A program made the translations under genes and the position numbers. Positions 28,017-30,690 of a DNA stretch of 30,690 nt are shown in pieces (the stretch's first letter is position 1; each line of letters starts with the position of its first letter). Under the pieces are notes generated by a model, which did no database searches, was not told the origin of the DNA, and saw only the letters and a program-made list of their open reading frames with translations. Location: contig CAKUSI010000009.1 of NCBI GenBank assembly GCA_934678955.1, forward strand, positions 1 through 30,690, given 5' to 3'. Origin of the DNA: an uncultured Austwickia sp. (lineage in GTDB: Bacteria > Actinomycetota > Actinomycetes > Actinomycetales > Dermatophilaceae).

Positions 28017-28492
28017 CCATGTGGGGAGCCCTGGCGGCTCACGCCGCCGACGCGGGCGCGGAAGCGCTGGCCTCGGGACCGCTGACCGGCAGCCTGGCGG
28101 CCGCATCGAGCGACATCGTGGGCGAGGGCGTGCAGCAGGTGATCCTCGGCGCCACGCTCGTGTTCCTCTCGGTGTCGACGCTGCTGACCCTCATACGCAT
28201 CGTGCGCGGGCCGACCGTGCTGGACCGCGCGATCGGCTCGGAGGTCCTCGTCGCAATCGTGATCTGCGCGCTCGGCGTGGAGGCCGCCTTCTACCGGCAC
28301 ACCACGACCCTCCCGCTCCTGCTCTCCCTGTCGATGCTCGGCTTCCTCGGCTCCGTGGCCGTGGCCCGGTTCGTGCCGCGCGACGTCGATCCCGGCGGCA
28401 ATCCGTTGGCGGGCATGCCCGCCCCGGAGGATCCGGAGGCATCCCGACGCCTCGGGCGTCAGGCCGAGCAAGACCGGGAGGTGCAGCCATGA
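28013..28492 (+). CDS. mrpF: Mrp antiporter subunit F
   Basis: This 159-residue subunit has three helices in the MnhF core (about 46-135) with RIVRGPTVLDRAIGSEVLVA, the family signature with the membrane Asp. The core is preceded by an Ala/Gly-rich N-terminal extension of about 40 residues and followed by a charged tail, so it is longer than the usual 90-100 residues. ATG 28013 overlaps mrpE by 4 bases. The in-frame ATG at 28019 is nearly equivalent. Confidence 0.92.
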   Translation: MTMWGALAAHAADAGAEALASGPLTGSLAAASSDIVGEGVQQVILGATLVFLSVSTLLTLIRIVRGPTVLDRAIGSEVLVAIVICALGVEAAFYRHTTTLPLLLSLSMLGFLGSVAVARFVPRDVDPGGNPLAGMPAPEDPEASRRLGRQAEQDREVQP

Positions 28493-28842
28493 CCTGGGCT
28501 TCCGTGTTCGATCTCCTCGGGCTGCTCGCCCTGCTGCTGGGCGCGGTCCTGAACCTCACCACCGCGATCGGCCTGATGCGGCTGAAAGACACGTTCTCCC
28601 GCCAACACGCCGCCTCGAAGCCCCAGACGCTGGGGGTCCTGCTCGTGCTGCTCGGTGTCGGCCTGCGGCTGGGTTCTGGGTCCGCGGTGGGGATGCTGGT
28701 GCTGGTGGGCATCTTCCAGCTCCTCACCATCCCGGTCTCGGCCCACATGCTGACCCGCGCGGCATACCGCAGCTACGTGGTCCCGCGACGGAACCAGGCC
28801 ACGGCGGACGCCCCTTCCCCGTCTGCACCCGATCACGGCTGA
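28489..28842 (+). CDS. mrpG: Mrp antiporter subunit G
   Basis: This 117-residue subunit has three helices and the MnhG/PhaG signature GLMRLKDTFSRQHAASKPQTLGV. It is the last gene of the cluster and completes a full seven-function set (A+B fused, C, D, E, F, G). ATG 28489 is preceded by gggagg and overlaps the mrpF stop. Confidence 0.94.
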   Translation: MTWASVFDLLGLLALLLGAVLNLTTAIGLMRLKDTFSRQHAASKPQTLGVLLVLLGVGLRLGSGSAVGMLVLVGIFQLLTIPVSAHMLTRAAYRSYVVPRRNQATADAPSPSAPDHG

Positions 28843-28844
28843 CG

Positions 28845-28859
28845 CCCCCACGGCGGGGG
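28845..28859 (+). terminator. Possible terminator after mrpG
   Basis: CCCCC/GGGGG with a 5-base loop starts three bases after the mrpG stop. The stem is short and no U-run follows, so termination may be partial and the metalloprotease gene could be co-transcribed. Confidence 0.3.
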
Positions 28860-28903
28860 TGCGGCAGGTGCGCCTCCTGGACGCGGGCGGCAGGATGACA
28901 GGC

Positions 28904-30016
28904 ATGAACGACTTCGAAGCGCGATCCGCGGTCGCCCCGAGCCGGGTGGAGCCCGACGGGCCGAGGATCGACATGATCAATTGGCCCCTCGCGGCCTCGA
29001 TCGCGCGGCGGATCACCCCGGCCGGGCCTGCGGTGGAGCCCGGCGAGGCGCGAGCGGTGGTCACCGCGCTCCGCGACGCCTCGCGTCGCGCCCACGATCC
29101 TGTCGCCGACACCGCCCGGCTCCACGCCCCCGGCGGGCCGGCGACCGCCCGCGTGGTGGACCGGCCCACCTGGTCGGCGGTGAACATCGCCTCGTTCTCC
29201 GCGCTGCTGGATCCCGTCGTGGAGTCGCTGGTCGTGCGACCCGGCAAACCCGTCCCCGGCCAGCTCGCCCAGCGGCTCAGCGGCATCGCCACGGGCGCCG
29301 AGGTGGGGGCCGTCCTGTCGTTCCTGTCCACCAAGGTGCTGGGGCAATACGACCTGGCCTACGCGCCCGACGGTCGCCCCGAGCTCCTTCTGGTCGCGCC
29401 CAACGTCGTGCACGTGGAGCGAGAGCTGTCCCTGGAGCCGGATGACTTCCGGCTCTGGGTCTGCCTGCACGAGGAGACCCACCGCGTGCAGTTCACGGCG
29501 GTCCCGTGGCTGCGGGAGCACATGCTGGCGAGCACGCGGGCGGTGGCGGCGCTGCTCGTCCCCGACTCCCAGGAGCTGCTCGACCGGATCAAGCTCGCCG
29601 CCGCGAACCTCCCGGAAGTGCTGCGACCCGGGGGCGCCGGCCTGCCCGAGCTGTTCCTCGACGAGGAGCAACGGCACGCCATCGCCCGGATCGGGGCGGT
29701 GATGGCGCTGCTCGAGGGGCACGCCGACGTGGTCATGGACGACGTCGGCCCGCGCGTCGTGCCGAGTGTCGCCACGATCCGGGCCCGCTTCGACGAGCGG
29801 CGAGCGGGAATCTCGGGCCTCGACCTGCTGATCCGCCGGATGCTCGGGCTGGAGGCGAAGATGGCCCAATACCGGGACGGAGCAGCGTTCGTGCGGGCCG
29901 TGACGGGCCATGTCGGGGTCTACGGGTTCAACGCCGTCTGGACCTCCCCGGAGACGCTGCCCACCCCCGAGGAGATCCGCCACCCCGACCGCTGGGTGCG
30001 CCGGGTTCACGGCTGA
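28904..30016 (+). CDS. Zincin_2-family zinc-dependent metalloprotease-like protein
   Basis: This 370-residue protein matches the Zincin_2 (PF10103/DUF2342) family, which is found in actinomycetes next to tilS and was once annotated as coenzyme F420 biosynthesis-associated. The metal site is HEETH (His189, Glu190, His193), with a likely third ligand Glu271 in [11 protein letters not shown]. The N-terminal segment [17 protein letters not shown] and the [12 protein letters not shown] segment are family landmarks. There is no signal peptide, so it is cytoplasmic. The substrate is unknown. ATG 28904 has agga eight bases upstream; ATG 28895 is an alternative. A 7-base gap leads to tilS. Confidence 0.9.
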   Translation: MNDFEARSAVAPSRVEPDGPRIDMINWPLAASIARRITPAGPAVEPGEARAVVTALRDASRRAHDPVADTARLHAPGGPATARVVDRPTWSAVNIASFSALLDPVVESLVVRPGKPVPGQLAQRLSGIATGAEVGAVLSFLSTKVLGQYDLAYAPDGRPELLLVAPNVVHVERELSLEPDDFRLWVCLHEETHRVQFTAVPWLREHMLASTRAVAALLVPDSQELLDRIKLAAANLPEVLRPGGAGLPELFLDEEQRHAIARIGAVMALLEGHADVVMDDVGPRVVPSVATIRARFDERRAGISGLDLLIRRMLGLEAKMAQYRDGAAFVRAVTGHVGVYGFNAVWTSPETLPTPEEIRHPDRWVRRVHG

Positions 30017-30023
30017 GTGCCCG

Positions 30024-30690
30024 GTGCCCGGCCCTCACCCTGCGGTCGCCGCCACCCGCTGCGCGGCGCGCGACGCCCTCGACGGGCTCGCCGACGGCGC
30101 GTTGATCCTGGTCGCGTGCAGCGGTGGCCCCGACTCGCTGGCGCTCGCCGCCGCGGCGGCCCTCGAGGCACCCCGCGCCGGCGTTCGAGCGGGGGCAGTC
30201 GTCGTGGACCACGGACTCCAGCCGGGCTCGGCCGCCGCGGCGAGTTCCGCGGCGGCCGCCTGCCGGGACCTCGGGCTGACGCCGGTCGAGGTGGTCGCCG
30301 TGGCCGACGGGAGGCCTCCTCCCGCGCCCGCCGCGGAGGCGCGGTCCGTCGATGCTCCCCGCTCGCCGACTCCGCTGGTCACGACGCAGCCGGCTGCGGA
30401 TCGGAACGCGGCGGAGCCGGAGTCGGGCGTCTCATTGCGCGGCGGGCCGGAAGCCAGGGCCCGGCACGCCCGCTATGCGGCTCTCGCCCGGTCCGCCCGC
30501 TGCCACGAGGCGAATGCCGTCTGGTTGGGCCATACCCTCGACGACCAGGCCGAGCAGGTGTTGCTCGGCCTGTGCCGCGGCTCCGGCACGCGCTCGCTGG
30601 CGGGGATGGCCCGCCGCCGGGGGATCTACGTACGTCCCTTCCTTCGCCTCGACCGCGAGACGACCGAGGCGGCCTGCGCCGCCCTGGAGC
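30024..30690 (+). CDS. tilS: tRNA(Ile)-lysidine synthetase, N-terminal part
   Basis: This gene is cut by the window end; 222 codons are visible. TilS modifies C34 of tRNA-Ile(CAU) to lysidine, an essential decoding step. The PP-loop ATP site SGGPDS is at residues 33-38. [10 protein letters not shown] follows, then ARHARYAAL and [22 protein letters not shown], all in normal order. Between VAVADG and [12 protein letters not shown] there is an extra Pro/Ala/Ser-rich stretch (about residues 97-139) that I do not expect in this family. The start is GTG 30024 without a clear ribosome site, 7 bases after the metalloprotease stop, so coupling is likely. Confidence 0.93.
   Translation, partial: MPGPHPAVAATRCAARDALDGLADGALILVACSGGPDSLALAAAAALEAPRAGVRAGAVVVDHGLQPGSAAAASSAAAACRDLGLTPVEVVAVADGRPPPAPAAEARSVDAPRSPTPLVTTQPAADRNAAEPESGVSLRGGPEARARHARYAALARSARCHEANAVWLGHTLDDQAEQVLLGLCRGSGTRSLAGMARRRGIYVRPFLRLDRETTEAACAALE

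Overview
The window is a high-GC chromosome segment (hand-counted lines of coding sequence reach about 78% G+C) from an actinomycete. Lsr2, ClpC with a UVR-type linker, a DUF3180 protein after a folE-folP-folBK run, a Zincin_2 metalloprotease beside tilS, and dense 4-base ATGA/GTGA gene overlaps all fit Actinomycetota, probably Micrococcales. The genus cannot be read from the sequence. No tRNA, rRNA, CRISPR array, insertion sequence or prophage gene was seen.

Layout from left to right. (1) Bases 1-2540 hold a zinc uptake operon on the + strand: znuA (3' end only), znuC, znuB and zur. (2) Bases 2541-3635 hold an intergenic 20-bp tandem repeat, a small cupin gene (+), and a SugE/Gdx-type SMR exporter (-) whose 5' leader matches the guanidine-III (ykkC-III) riboswitch aptamer. 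(3) Bases 3636-7308 hold clpC (-) and a divergent thiosulfate/3-mercaptopyruvate sulfurtransferase (+). (4) Bases 7389-13415 are a minus-strand run: ku, an SBF-like transporter, an MprF-type aminoacyl-lipid synthase and a membrane-anchored esterase. Two of the three junctions overlap by 4 bases. (5) Bases 13521-15474 hold the other half of a bacterial NHEJ set, separate ATP-dependent ligase and AEP polymerase genes, divergent from ku. (6) Bases 15568-16738 hold lsr2, a gene-poor stretch of lower GC, and a small membrane protein. (7) Bases 16944-22127 are a minus-strand operon ftsH-folE-folP-folBK-DUF3180. (8) Bases 22389-28842 are a complete plus-strand Mrp cation/proton antiporter operon, mrpA(B)-C-D-E-F-G, every junction a 4-base overlap. 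(9) Bases 28904-30690 hold a Zincin_2 metalloprotease and the 5' part of tilS.

Taken together: zinc homeostasis, guanidinium export, proteostasis (ClpC, FtsH), membrane lipid aminoacylation, DNA end joining, folate synthesis and Na+/H+ homeostasis. Compared with the gene order I recall from Mycobacterium tuberculosis (tilS, ftsH, folE, folP, folB, folK, DUF3180, pan genes, lysS, lsr2, clpC, all on one strand), this window has been rearranged. The tilS/metalloprotease pair is flipped relative to ftsH with mrp between them, the pan-lysS block is absent, and lsr2 and clpC are separated by about 9 kb carrying NHEJ and lipid-modification genes.

No wholly unknown multi-gene system was convincing. 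The most notable items are the guanidine-III riboswitch on sugE, the 20-bp tandem repeat array, the coupled aminoacyl-lipid synthase/esterase pair next to ku, and the lower-GC island upstream of lsr2.
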